From positions 4,723,341 to 4,787,340 of the forward strand of contig CAIIXF020000008.1 in assembly GCA_903813345.2 (NCBI GenBank): a DNA stretch of 64,000 bases, read 5' to 3'. This DNA comes from Owenia fusiformis (lineage: Eukaryota; Annelida; Polychaeta; Sabellida; Oweniidae). Positions 1 to 11,700 of this stretch are shown here, piece by piece. Within the stretch, counting starts at the first letter, position 1. Each line of letters opens with the position of its first letter. The position numbers and the translations under genes were made by a program. The notes under the pieces are model-generated. The model did not search any database, was not told the origin of the DNA, and saw only the letters and a program-made list of their open reading frames with translations.

Positions 1-459
1 ATATTTGAAGTTTTTAATTTCCGGGAAGAAGCCTATCCAAAAGTCAAACTAAGCAGATAAACGAAAACACTAATAAATATGCCGGTAAAATTAAATCTAA
101 ATTATGAAACAAGAGCTGATTGCATGTACATCTCTCTAAAGAATTCTAAAGCGCTAAAAAATTCACTGTATGTATACAACTTAATAAATTACCCATGAAA
201 TCTGCATCACTTAACAAAAATAAAAATGGAAAATTAAAAATGAAAAAATCGTTACACGAGATAAAGGACGGGTTTACAGTCATTTTCATATAGTAAATTA
301 TAGTAATCATATCTCTATTTCGCTGAAAGTATTGAGTTCGTGCTCAAAAATAAATTTTGAAAAAATGCAATTACTGTATTGATTTACAGTAATCAAGTCG
401 GTATCGGGGCTCTGTGGTCAGTCGAAGTCGGTGAAAGTAAAAAGGGTCTAATAGCATAC
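1..459. other. AT-rich sequence, no gene seen
   Basis: I see no coding exon, RNA gene or clear repeat boundary here. If the minus-strand coiled-coil gene is real, this is intron or sequence downstream of the exon at 460-501. Confidence 0.5.
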
Positions 460-501
460 CTGCATTTCAATGTCTTGTCGTTTTTTCTGCAATTCCACTA
501 T
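460..501 (-). CDS. 42-nt coiled-coil exon (unknown gene)
   Basis: On the minus strand a 42-nt open segment encodes IVELQKKRQDIEMQ in phase 0. It is preceded by the acceptor context TTATAATTACAG and followed by the donor CAG|GTATGCT. The same intron end (CTGTAATTATAACACAA on the plus strand) also stands next to the exons at 1677-1718, 2901-2930 and 14011-14048, so these look like products of exon-plus-intron duplication. Fourteen residues equal two heptads, and the composition (K, R, E, Q with spaced I/L/V/M) suits a coiled coil. I do not recognise the gene. The exon call rests on splice signals and phase alone. Confidence 0.45.
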
Positions 502-996
502 CTGTAATTATAACACAAGCATATATTCCTAATAAACAAATACACAAATAAACTAGTATAATTATAATTTTCCTTTTAAATTTTCACTCTTTCTCTCTGA
601 AGTTCTCTCTTATGAGAACATATATAGGTTATTTACTGGGAGGGATCGTATCTGGGTTTTATTCCGAGGGACAATATGATATTGACAGAAGAGTTATATG
701 ATATTGACTGAGGAAGCGCAGCTTTTCACGACTTTTTGTCAAAAACCCATCTTCAATCCTATTTATTCCATAATACGTCCCTCTAAAATGTTACATTTGG
801 ATAATGCAAATAACTGAGAAAAAATAACTGGGAAATCAAAAATAGGTTATTATGCTCCAATACAATTTTTTCCGGGGATCATACGATTTTTTCATGTAAT
901 ACGCTCCAATACGATTTTTTCCCGGGACAATACAATTTTTTCATGTAATATGATTAATTATTCCAAAATAACATGTTTTCCTCGGGAAATTAAATC

Positions 997-1096
997 AAAT
1001 ATTCCATTCTATTTTCGGTGAATACATGTTCATCTTTCCCTCAGGTATATACTGAGGGAAAGATGAACATGTATTCACTATAGAATGGAATATTTG
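997..1096. repeat. Near-perfect hairpin of ~45-bp arms
   Basis: The arm GGTGAATACATGTTCATCTT (from 1017) is repeated as its reverse complement just to the right, around a GTATAT centre near 1045-1050. The pairing extends outward to CAAATATTCCATTCT and AGAATGGAATATTTG. Only a few mismatches are visible. It is probably the core of a foldback or MITE. Confidence 0.75.
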
Positions 1097-1129
1097 GTAT
1101 GTATTACATGAAAAAATCATGTAAAAAAA

Positions 1130-1345
1130 AATTTCCAATTTTTTTCCAATTTTGGAATTTTTTTTCAGAAATTTTCATTTTTTCAAAAAAATTGCAATTT
1201 TTCAAAGGATTTCATTTGTTCCAAAAAATTTAATTTTTGAATCATTTTTTCAAACATTTTCATTTTTTCAAAACTTCATTTTTTCAAAAATTTTCATTTT
1301 TCCCAAAATTTTCATTTTTTCAATTTTTTTTAATATTTCTTTTCC
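1130..1345. repeat. T-rich degenerate tandem repeat
   Basis: Loosely repeated blocks of the type TTTTCATTTTTTCAAAA fill this stretch. The open frames across it reflect base composition and are not genes. Confidence 0.6.
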
Positions 1346-1377
1346 TTGAACCCTCAAAAATTAAATTGTGGAATAAA

Positions 1378-1560
1378 AGGTTATTTCATGCTTGATTTTC
1401 AATATTAATTTTATTCCACGGGAAATATGAAATTGACCTCGGTAAATATTACATTGACACTCACTCGCTACGCTCATTCGGTCAATATCATATTTCCCTT
1501 GGTCAATATCATATAACCCTGGAATAAAATTCATATTGAAAATCAAGCATGAAATAACCT
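1378..1560. repeat. Small foldback / MITE-like element, ~183 bp
   Basis: The left end reads AGGTTATTTCATGCTTGATT and the right end carries its reverse complement, with about 40 bp pairing in total. The centre has repeated short motifs of the type ATATGATATTGAC in both orientations, and related motifs occur at 670-710. No target duplication could be fixed. Confidence 0.65.
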
Positions 1561-1676
1561 ATAGATATACATATATATATGCAATATATTTTGGAGATTC
1601 TATTGTTCATCTTTATACTGAGATTATATTAGTAAACAAGCATACAAGTAAAACATGTGTAATGATAACATCATAC

Positions 1677-1718
1677 CTCTTTTTCAATTATCAGACGTTC
1701 TTCCCTCATTTTCTCTCT
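1677..1718 (-). CDS. 42-nt coiled-coil exon (unknown gene)
   Basis: The minus strand encodes REKMREERLIIEKE in phase 0. The acceptor is TTATAATTACAG and the donor is GAG|GTATGATG. Length, phase and flanking intron sequence match the exon at 460-501, so the two are probably paralogous exons of one gene. The sequence is charged and heptad-like, with no other domain. The function is unknown. Confidence 0.45.
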
Positions 1719-2029
1719 CTGTAATTATAACACAATTAAGCATATACTGTATTCCTCATGTAAATACATAAGCACTTGTGCCAAAGGGAAAGGACCAAAA
1801 GTTGTAATGGAACTTAGCAAGAAAAAGCAAACTCTAAGTACATACCAGTCAAGAAAAACAAACCCCATATATGAGCTAACATGTTTTGAGATTCTGATGA
1901 GATCAACGTGGTACAATTCATGCAAATTAATTCCAAATTGATTTTAGTGTGACAAGACCATTTTAAGTGAAAGTTTAGGTATACATTTTTACAACCCCTT
2001 TTGTCCAAAGCTCTCTATTATAATTAAAA

Positions 2030-2235
2030 TTGAACTATATTTGCAGCCTTAAAGGTGGAGTAGCCGGAAATATTAACACAATTGAATATGTTGAACAACT
2101 AATATATAAACTTTTTGTGGCTTAGTTGAATGGCTATGAATCCCAAGTTTCGATGTGTCTCATCAAGAAGACAATAGAGTGACAAGGATAATGTCAAGGG
2201 GAGTTAATTTTTGTGCAAATTTTCTTCTTGGATTG
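2030..2235. repeat. ~210-bp dispersed repeat, copy 1
   Basis: This segment (from GAACTATATTTGCAGCCTTA) recurs at about 7986-8195 in the same orientation with scattered substitutions. Neither copy has an open frame of note. Confidence 0.75.
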
Positions 2236-2725
2236 AAAAATTTCATTTTAATTCAATTAACTTACTGAGACATTTTGCCAGTCAATTGTATGATCATAAT
2301 CAAGGGAATGTTCTTTTTTCTTTTCTTTTAATTGTATTGTTCAATTATTACGCCATAAATAATATAACTGTGTACTTCTATTTTGAATCTTTATAAAGCT
2401 AGTTGGATGATTAGCGAAATGTCGAAAATAAAACATTTTACTCTGAAGTAAATGAACTTGAAGTTATTATTAATATATTACCAGAGTGATGAATTTACAC
2501 AGAAATATATAAATCTAGTTTTGACTCTGACCCCCCCCCTCCCCCAACAACTAAATACCATGAAAGTTCAATTCATTAGCATTTTACAATAACTTTATCC
2601 TTGGATTTTATAAATAACAACAAGTTTAGGTGTACAGAGATTATATAAATGGTTCTTACATCACTCTGTGCTCATTTCCAGCTTTTATCAATAAGCCTGT
2701 GAAGCTCCTCTGCTTGCTTACTTAC

Positions 2726-2821
2726 CTGTTCCGCCCTCTTACGTTCTTCTTCTGCCCTCTTACGTTCTTCTTCCTCCCTCTTTCTTGCTGCTTCTGCCCT
2801 TTTACGTTCTTCTTCTGCCCT
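2726..2821 (-). CDS. 96-nt coiled-coil exon, E/R/K/A-rich (unknown gene)
   Basis: The minus strand encodes 32 residues in phase 0. They are built from the hexamer-like units RAEEERK, RAEAARK and REEEERK and end in RAEQ. The acceptor is TTTCTTTCAAAG and the donor is CAG|GTAAGTAAG, a near-perfect splice donor. The protein would be a single charged alpha-helix or coiled coil. The homologous exon in the second copy, at 13778-13933, is 60 nt longer, so the internal unit expands and contracts by whole codons and keeps the frame. No catalytic domain is visible in the window. Such runs occur in many unrelated proteins, so I give no gene name. Confidence 0.5.
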
Positions 2822-2900
2822 CTTTGAAAGAAAATATAGCATAACTTTTTTGTTCTTGGACATTTCATAAATGATAAATTTCATTATGATAACAAGATAC

Positions 2901-2930
2901 CTGTTGTTCTATCTGTCATTGTCTCTCTCT
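2901..2930 (-). pseudogene. Decayed coiled-coil exon (copy 1)
   Basis: This is the counterpart of the exon at 14011-14048, with the same TTATAATTACAG acceptor and a CAG|GTATC donor. In the frame that gives an ERERQRQ-type peptide in copy 2, copy 1 has TGA where copy 2 has CGA. Its GA microsatellite is also shorter. It would truncate the product if spliced in. Confidence 0.4.
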
Positions 2931-4449
2931 CTGTAATTATAACACAAGTATAGATTCTTAATCAACATTTTTCAAATAAAAGTGCCAATTTTTCCATCCT
3001 GGGGGCAATGAATCTGGTCAAATATTCCAGGCACCCTGGCCTTGCCCTAAAATCTGTTCTCTTTAAAACATTACATTTCGTTGTTAGTAGGCTATCAATA
3101 TATTTTATAAGGGATATCATGTATGGTCACGAGATTCTTTCTGAGAAGTCCAGCAACTGTTAAAATTAATTATCCAACCAAACTAAGTTTTAGGAGGATA
3201 TAGAGAAACTGACCATCCATCTGTTCCTTTGTCCCTGGGTCAAGGTGATAACTCAAATACCAGTTGACGGATTTAGTTCAAATATTACAGGCTTATTATG
3301 GGTGAAGGACCTCTGCTTAAGAAGGAATTTTCATTATGGTTGCTCAATTCTAAATTTTTTTGTTAGAATCAAGTGCAGCGTTTTTATTGAATTTTTTATG
3401 TGAACTAGAAAATTACACTGTCTAATGACAATTTGGCTAATTGGTGGCCCTATCCAAAAATAGCAGCCATGGTTACTCAATGGAATTTGCTACACCTTGA
3501 TTTCATGCCCCATACTAAATTGCTTCTCTTGTGCTCTTAACACCAAGTTTATAAGTACTGTACTAATTTATTTCAAAGTTTTGACAGAATATGAGCCTTT
3601 AGTCCTCATACAAGCATCGCCCATGCTACGCAATGATGCCTCTAGTATCAGTACATCTCAACATTTTTTCTGAACGCGATCTAAAACTTCTCAAATCTTC
3701 TCAAATCTTCTAGAAAGTCATTTTCACAAGATCAATCAGTTTCTGACTTCTTGATTTAATGGTGACTTAATTAGAATGTACTAAAAACCTTTTGACCTAC
3801 AATCCTTCAACCCTACGACTTACTGGGTGTCGAGAATATCTTTGGAAAATATTTCATAAAAACCCTTCGACCTTTGATTTCCCAGTCAAGTTTTCTAGTT
3901 TATACATTATTACATATAGTTCCAATCCCAGGGTTCCAGCTTGAGTTCCCAGAAGGGAAAATCTATACTTAATTTGAAAATGTTTTGTACATACTGACTC
4001 TCAATGGAAACATGGAAATCAGTGGAAATCTAGAATCTCTAGCCATTAAAGGACATGTAACTATGACGATATTAATATTCATGAATAAGGAAGGCTTGTT
4101 ACATGTCAAAACATTGTCACTTCAAAGAATTAATAATCTACCGCTATAGCCTGTCAATCAAAGGTGTGAACAGCGCAGCTGAATTGTGTAAGAAATATAA
4201 CAATCGCTGAAAAACACTTTTCAAATTATGATATCTCTAAAAATACCCCTTTTATCCAAAGCTCTCTATTATAACTAGACATGTAAATTGAACAAGTTCA
4301 ATTTAAGACTCCAGATTTCAGACTTTTTTTAAGCTGAGTCATCCAAATACTTGTAAGCTGAGTCATTCAGAATAAGCTGAGTCAGCTAGAATATAGACAT
4401 TTAGACAACTCTTAAGAATGTTATCTTCGACTTCATTGGCTTAACATGG

Positions 4450-5828
4450 GGATATCATCATATCGACTTTTCGAGACTTCAAACCGCTATAACTATCTAA
4501 TAGAAGTTGGATTTGGTTGGTTTAAAGATTCTGATTCCTGAGAAAATTCTACCCTTAATTCATAACTCATACGTTAAATTTGGAGAACTTTTTATTTTGA
4601 CCTACTTTTCAGACACCATATCTCAAAAGTGGGTCAAAATACTTTCTGACGGCAGAAGGATAACACTATAAGCACACTCTTTGCTACCTGTATACAAAAT
4701 TTCGAAGAAAATCATTAAAGTGTAATGTCAGAATCGCAAAAATAAGGAAAAACTATGAATTTGACCTAGATTTTGATCTAGGCATTTTGGTGTCCAAATT
4801 TTAAAGCTAGATAGCCTTCGAGGTTCCCTTCTTTTATAGGCTTTCAGAATGTTAAGCTGTACTCAGTTTATATCTGGTATTTTACACTTCAAAAAAATCT
4901 TTTTTCTCATTGACATAACATGGGGCACCAAATTTAGCGATTTTTGAGCTTTCAAAACGCCATAACTTCCGAACCGGAAGTCGGATTGAAATTTAATTTG
5001 CAGATTAGGATTCCTGGGAAAATTCTTCCCTTAATTCATAGCTCATATGTTAAATTTGGAGAACTTTTTATTTTGACCTACTTTTCGAACACCATATCTC
5101 AAAAGTGGGTCAAAATACTTTCTGACGGCAAAAGGCTAACACTATTAGCACACTCTTTGCTACCTGTATACAAAATTTTGAAGTAAATTATTAAAGTGTA
5201 GTGTCAGAATCGTAAAAATAAGGAAAAACTATGAATTTGACCTAGATTTTGGCCTAGGCATTTTGGTGTCCAAATTTTGAAGCTATGTAGCTTTTGAGGT
5301 CACCTTCTTTTATAAGCATTCATTATGTTAAGCTGTACTCAGTCTATATCTTGTATTTTACCCTTCGAAAAAGTCTTTTTTCCCATTGACTTAACATAGG
5401 CACCAAATTTAGCGATTTTTGAGCTTTCAAAACGCCATAACTTCGGATCCAAATTTGGTTTGCAGATTCGGATTCCTGAGATCATTCTACACTTATTTCA
5501 TAACTCACATGTTGAATTTGGAGAACTTTTTGTTCTGACCTACTTTTCGGACGCAATATCTCAAAATCAGTAAGAGTAATCAAAAAACGATTTGCCTTAC
5601 GGAATTAGCGTTTTTTCCAAGGATCATGATGAAAAAAACCCGGAGCGAAAATATTGAAAGACGACTGAGAAAAGTGGTGAATTAGTGAAAATCTAAGATT
5701 TGACATAGTTCTTGACCTTTGACCTAGATAAAAATTTGACCTAATTTCCCAGAAAGCCAGATACATTCCCTAGTCAACCATGTAGGTTGGATTAAGTAAG
5801 ATGTTATAGTTGGAGAGAAAATCTGTTA

Positions 5829-5859
<31 letters not shown>

Positions 5860-6945
5860 AAAGAAGAATAACTAGATTGGTAAATTGAACAAAGTTCAAT
5901 TTAAGACTCCAGATTGATTTACTTGAGTAGGTAGCTGAGTAAGTAACTGAGTAGCAAGCTGAGTAAGTAGATGATTAAGTGATTGAGTAAGTAGCTGAGT
6001 AGGTAGCTGAGTAAGCAGATGAGTAGGTAGCTGAGTAAGTAGCTGAGTAGGTAGCTGAGAAGTAAGTAGCTAAGTAGGTAGCCGAGTAGGTAGGTAGGTA
6101 GTTAGGTAAGTAGGAATTTTTGACCGGAAGTCGGAGTGAAATTTGGTTTGCAGATTCAGATTCCTGAGAAAATTCTACCCTTAATTCATAACTCATAAGT
6201 TAAATTATGAGTATTTTTTATTTTGACCTACTTTACGAACACCATATCTCAAAAGTGGGTCAAAATACTTTCTGACGGCAAAAGGCTATCACTATTAGCA
6301 CACTCTTATCTACCTGTATACAAACTTTTGTAGCAAATCATTAAAGTGTAGTGCCAGAATCGCAAAAATAAGGAAAAACTATGAATTTGACCTAGATTTT
6401 GACCTAGGCATTTTGGTGTCAAAATATTGAAACTAGGTAGATTTTGAGGTCCCCTTCTTTTATAGGAATTCATTATCTTAAGCTGTACTCAGTCTACATC
6501 TCATATTTTACACTTCAAAAAAATCTTTTTTCCTTGACTTTCTATCAGGATACCATCAGATCGATTTTTCTCGAAATTTCAAAACGCCATAACTTCGGAA
6601 CCGGAAGTCAGATCGAAATTTGGTTTTCAGATTCGGAATCCTGAGAAAATTTCCTATAAGACTGATATCCTGGACATTGGATTCGGAGAACTTTTTTTTG
6701 GACCTCGTTTTCGGACACTGATATCTCGAAATCGGTTTGAGATACCAAAAAACTAAATCGACCTTAGATTTTCTACTTTTTTATGAGGAACACAATGAAA
6801 AAAACCCGGATCAAAAAAATTGAAGGACGACCGAGATAATGGGAAAAAGTGACAAAGTACTGGATTTGACCTAGTTCTTGACCTTTGACCTAGATAAAAA
6901 TTTGACCTAATTTCCCATAATCCCAGATACATTCCACACAAGCAT
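4450..6945. repeat. ~474-bp tandem repeat, about five units
   Basis: The landmark CCTGAGAAAATTCT or a close variant recurs near 4536, 5010, 5480, 6163 and 6640. The spacing is about 474, 470, 683 and 477 bp, and the long interval is explained by the minisatellite at 5925-6105. Units share segments such as ACCATATCTCAAAAGTGGG and AGGAAAAACTATGAATTTGA. Units 3 and 5 end with a common extra segment containing GACCTTTGACCTAGATAAAA. Open frames across the array are short and not conserved. Confidence 0.85.
5925..6105. repeat. GTAGCTGAGTAA-type minisatellite
   Basis: About 12-bp units (GTAGCTGAGTAA and variants with AGGTAG) are repeated some 14 times. The reverse-strand frame reads as repeated Y-S-A-T, a by-product of the 12-bp period. 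Confidence 0.85.
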
Positions 6946-7560
6946 ATTTAGAATCAGGGACATCCATACTTCATACTTGCAAAGAATTGGAATGAAAATC
7001 ACCCAAATTATAAACCCTAGAGATATGTTAAATGGGAAGAGTAAGGCATGCAAAAAATAACTACAGTGGCTCCTTGAACAGGTAAAACAAGAAATAAGTC
7101 ATTTTACGGTGAAGGTCAAAGGTCAAGGTCAAAATGTTGACCTAATTTACTCTAGTTTAGTACAGTGTAATACAATGGTACCAATTTCGAATCAATTTGA
7201 GCAACTTTAGCAATTTAACCTTTTTGACCTTTTCAAGGTCACCCGGAGGTCAAATTCCAAAACCACAAGCATATTTAGAATCAGGGACATCCATACTTCA
7301 TACTTGCAAAGAATTGGAATGAAAATCCTAGTTTTCAACTTTGAGGTCATTTGAAGGTCAATGTCAAAGGTCAAGGTCAAAATGGTGACCTAATTTACTC
7401 TATCCGAGTACAGTGTAATACAATGGTACCAATTTGGAATCAATTTGAGCGATTTTGATTTTTGAACTTGTTGACCCAATTGGGATCGGATACACAGTTT
7501 TCAAATTTTGCCCCACTGGGGTGCCCCATTTTTCAAATTTGGGGCACCCAATTTTAAAAC
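6935..7560. repeat. ~330-bp direct repeat with AGGTCA-rich segments
   Basis: ACAAGCATATTTAGAATCAG starts a block near 6936 that returns near 7266. The following block, with AGGTCAAAGGTCAAGGTCA, is at 7113 and again in diverged form near 7355. No gene is seen. Confidence 0.75.
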
Positions 7561-7739
7561 CCGGAATATATGTGAAATGGCAATTGTGAGGGATGGCATA
7601 TGCAAATTTTGGGTAAAAAATAAAAATGGTTACTCCTTGTACGTGCAAAAATGTAAAAATTTGCGATTTGACCTTGGCTAATTAGGGAGGGGCATTCTAA
7701 TAATAATAATAATAAGAAGAAGAATACTGGCAAAAACAA

Positions 7740-7978
7740 TAGACTCCAGATTGACATCTGGAGTCTAATAATAAGAAAACTGGCAAAAGCAATAGACTCC
7801 AGATTTTCAATCTGGAGTCTAATAAGAAAACAGGCAAAAACAATAGACTCCAGATTTTCAATCTGGAGTCTAATAAGAAAACAGGCAAAAACAATAGACT
7901 CCAGATTTTCAATCTGGAGTCTAATAATAAGAAAACAGGCAAAAACAATAGACTCCAGATTTTCAATCTGGAGTCTAA
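7740..7978. repeat. Hairpin minisatellite, five units of 51-54 bp
   Basis: Units start at 740, 793, 844, 895 and 949 (plus 7000). Each is a perfect or near-perfect palindrome, TAGACTCCAGATT with its reverse complement, followed by an ATAAGAAAACAGGCAAAAAC spacer. The long minus-strand frame through the array is a product of the near multiple-of-3 period. Confidence 0.9.
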
Positions 7979-7985
7979 TTAAAAT

Positions 7986-8195
7986 TGAACTATATTTGCA
8001 GCCTTAAAGGTGGAGAAGCCGGAAATATTAACACAATTGAATATGTTGAACAACTAATATAATACTTTTTTGTGGCTTCGTTATATATATAAATCCCAAG
8101 TTCCGATGTGTCTCATCAAGAAGACAATAGAGTGACAAGGATTCAATGTCAAGCGGAGTTTAATTTTTGTGCAGATTTTCTTCTTGGATTGATAG
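7986..8195. repeat. ~210-bp dispersed repeat, copy 2
   Basis: Same-orientation copy of 2030-2235, directly after the hairpin minisatellite. Confidence 0.75.
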
Positions 8196-8705
8196 GTGGC
8201 AAAAGGTCTAAAGGTAGGTCACGTGACACAAAACAATGAATCATATGACACGAAAACAATGATTCATTCGCCAGATGGCGTAGTTAAAGGAGGTCAATTT
8301 TACGACAAACGAAAACTGTTTAGCTCAGCTTCAATTTTTGCTCTCGCAGTTGAACGAAACTGAAACTTTGTTCGTCGATATCGAGGTAAGTGATTTCTTT
8401 CAGGCTATGGTATTTTGACAAAGGTAAGTTCAGGTCATAGCCATTCTTCGGGGCAGGATTGAGGCACCAATGATTTATTTTGGAGTTTTTCTAAGGAATT
8501 ATTCCCGATTTCCGGCTACTGCACCTTTAATTGCAACATTTTTTGCCCTACTTTAACACTTATGATGCTCTTTTTTCTGCCCTTTGACTATATGTATGTC
8601 AATCAGAAAGTGTCTTATTAACATGTTTGGTCACAACAGAGTTAAGTGACACTGAACCCATTAACAATTCACATTTTTAATAAAGATTAGTGGCATTACT
8701 TGTGG
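8196..8705. other. No gene identified; possible donor site
   Basis: I see no open frame. The sequence GATATCGAG|GTAAGTGAT near 8380 looks like a plus-strand splice donor, but no matching exon chain was found. Confidence 0.3.
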
Positions 8706-8775
8706 AGGAAACCATATAATAATAATAATAATGTTTATTTCAAAACTTCTAAGGCCACAGGCCTCCTAGTTACAG

Positions 8776-11700
8776 TTAATTTTCATACAATTTTAGACAG
8801 TGATAAGCAAAACAACTGAAATTACAAATTAAGTTTTCATTTTCAGTTGACATTAACTGTATAAATTTTACCATATTTGGTCTATAACAATAATAATCTG
8901 GCAAATACATTTTTCTTAGAGATCTGAATTTCTCACATATCATAACCATGTGGTACTCATCTCCAATAATATTAACATTTGCTGCTAAACAGAACTTACA
9001 AAACCGTAGTTCCCTTGGCACATTATTTCTTCGACCCATTTCAATTTCTAATGAATGATTACTACATCTCAATCGAGTTAGAGCAACTTTAAATTTATTT
9101 ATATTTACACAGGAAAGATATTTTTCTCTTTCCATCACTGTTTTAATATTACAATATGTTACCATTTTTGGTAATTCTGAAAGTCTAGCAGCCCACTCTT
9201 GACAGTAAATGTCTTTCAGCCTCTGCTTAAAACTTAAAATAAAAAGGTCCACATCACCTACTTCTTTGAAAGCCCAAACATCACCAAAGCCATTTGTACA
9301 CAATAACTTTCTAACATGTGTTGCCCATGTAATATGGCCTGTTGAATCAAGGTTCTCTAACATAGAATAACAATGTTTTGGGATTCTCCCATTTTTCATC
9401 TCCATATTTAGTTTTAACCAATATTTTACACATTTTGACATATATATTGTACATAATGGGTATCGTCCACATTCCCCTAGAACTGCCTCATTTGTTGTTT
9501 GTGATGCAACTTTAAGAAATGATTTACAAAATTTTCTTTGAACCTTTTCCACTTGGTCGTAAACTTTAAAACCCCATATTTCTGAGCCATATGTTAAAAT
9601 AGGAAGCGTCAGAGAATCGAAAAGTCTGAATCCCATTTCAAATGATAATGAGCCACCTAATTTTGAGATTTGGTTTATGACATGTAGTGACTTTCCACCT
9701 TGATTGGCTAGTGTTTTGGTTGCGACTGACCAGTTTAACCTAGAAGAAATCATTAAACCCAGATATTTGTAATAAGAAACTATTTCTACATTTTTACCCT
9801 TGTATAGCCATTTTTCATCCTTTTTAACAATACCACCATTTCTAAATACAATGATTTTAGTTTTCGAAAGGTTCACATTCATGCCAAATTTATCACAAAA
9901 TTCTGATAGTATATTTAGCTGATTTTGCATATTTTCAACAGTATGATTTAAAAGACCAATGTCATCTGCGTATAAAAGTATATGTACATTATCCACACTT
10001 TCTGTTACAAATATTCCTTCAATTTCTGAACATTTATACATTTTTACTAACTGTTCTAAATATAAAATGAACAGAAAAGGGCTAATCATACAACCTTGTC
10101 TTGTACCTACTTGGCACATAAATGATTGGGTAAGACCATCTGGTGTTCTAACACATGATTTTAATTTACAGTACATAGATTGTAATGTTTTGAGAAAAGC
10201 TCCATGAACATCCTCCTTAATTAAGTTATACCACATTTGCTTATGAGGAATAGAATCAAATGCCTTGCTAAAATCAACAAATGCTATAAAACAGCGCCCT
10301 CTGGATTTACATAAATATTTTTCTACCATAGCAGAGAGACTAAATATATGATCATAAGTGCTTTTGCCTTCTTGATATGCTCCTTGATGGTCACCTATTT
10401 TGTGATTTGTTTTAGCCCACTTAATAAATCTATTCGCTAGAACCTTTGTAAAAATCTTACCAAGTGTACAAAGTAAAGATATACCCCTGTAATTATTAAC
10501 ATTGTCAACTGGTGGTTTTTTTAATAATGCTGCAATGATAGCCTCGCTCCACAAATTTGGAAAGTAGCCATTTGACATGATAGAATTGAACAATAAATGA
10601 ACATATGGCATTAAAGTGTCATAACTATGTTGATACATCTCATATGTGATCCCATCTATACCATGGGCTTTCTTACTTTTTAAATTTGTAATTACATTTT
10701 CAATTTCCACTACAGATATATTACAGTTCAGTTCATCTGGTAAATTTTGTAAACATTGATTGCAATCATTTTGGTCATGATTTTTGAGAAAGTCATCTAC
10801 AACATTTTGAAAGTCTTTATCTATATCGGAATCTGTAGTAAGCAAATTTTTGAAATACTCATACCATTCGACTGGTGAAATATGACCTTTTGTTTGAGAC
10901 CCTTTTACATACTTAATCAATTGCCATAATTTATTTACATCATTCATACAATCTCTACATTTGCTCATAAATTCATTTTCATATACCTGTTTCTTATTTC
11001 TACATAATAGCTTGAACTCTTTTTTGATTGTTATATAGGCAATTAAAGATTCATTTGATTTTGAATTCCTATAATGAAGAAGACTATTTATTTTCCTTTT
11101 CTTTAATTTTGCACAATCACCATCCCACCAATCATCAGTTTTTGTATTTTGATTCCTCGGTTTAACTTTCATGCATTCAGCTCCATAGTTAATACATTTC
11201 ACAATTTTATCAACAGCACCATCTATGTTTCCATTTTGAATCATATCGTTAAATCCCCTTAATATATTTTGGGATGTTTGGTCACGAATTTTGCTTTTAA
11301 ATATATTGACTTTATCAGGCTTCCAAATATACCTGTCATATTGTCGCATGTTTTGTTGATCATTTCTATTTGCTGAATGTAACATCAATTTGAGATCACA
11401 AGTTATTGGAAAATGATCCGTTCCCTCAGATGTATTAATATTGCCCACAGTGAAATTATTTATAAAATTGAAGAGGTCTGATGAGCATACACCATAGTCA
11501 ATGACGCTGCGCCCCATGGATGTGTTTATATATGTGTAGTTTCCATCTTTATCCCCCGAAAAACGACCGTTCAATATATGGATATCACATTCTTTACAAA
11601 CTTCTAAGAAGGTTCTGCCAAACTCATTTGTAGTGTGATCACTTGAACTTCGTGGAAGTGAAAAGGTATCAACATCATACCAATCAGCACCAATCGGCAA

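Larger units (their letters stand above)
2566..4243. repeat. Duplicated genomic segment, copy 1 (no later insertions)
   Basis: From CAATTCATTAGCATTTTACA to GATATCTCTAAAAATA the sequence is matched by 13588-16760. It includes the coiled-coil exons at 2726-2821 and 2901-2930 and, near 3190-3480, the start of a Helitron-like repeat (GGATATAGAGAAACTGACC, then GATAACTCAAATACCAGTTG). Copy 2 has an extra solo LTR and a MITE, so this copy shows the state without those insertions. Confidence 0.85.

Noticed and set aside
5975-6196. Minus frame with repeated YSATYSAT
   Set aside because: It comes from the 12-bp minisatellite; no gene context.
7697-7966. 89-codon minus frame with repeated DSRLKIWSLLFLPVF
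   Set aside because: It is a translation of the hairpin minisatellite with near multiple-of-3 units.
7740-7978. CRISPR-like array
   Set aside because: Spacers are also repeated, repeats are palindromic, and the genome is an intron-bearing eukaryote. It is a hairpin minisatellite.
8281-8400. Possible plus-strand first exon ending GAG|GTAAGTGAT
   Set aside because: There is one donor-like site only, with no downstream plus-strand exon, and the nearby gene candidates are on the minus strand.
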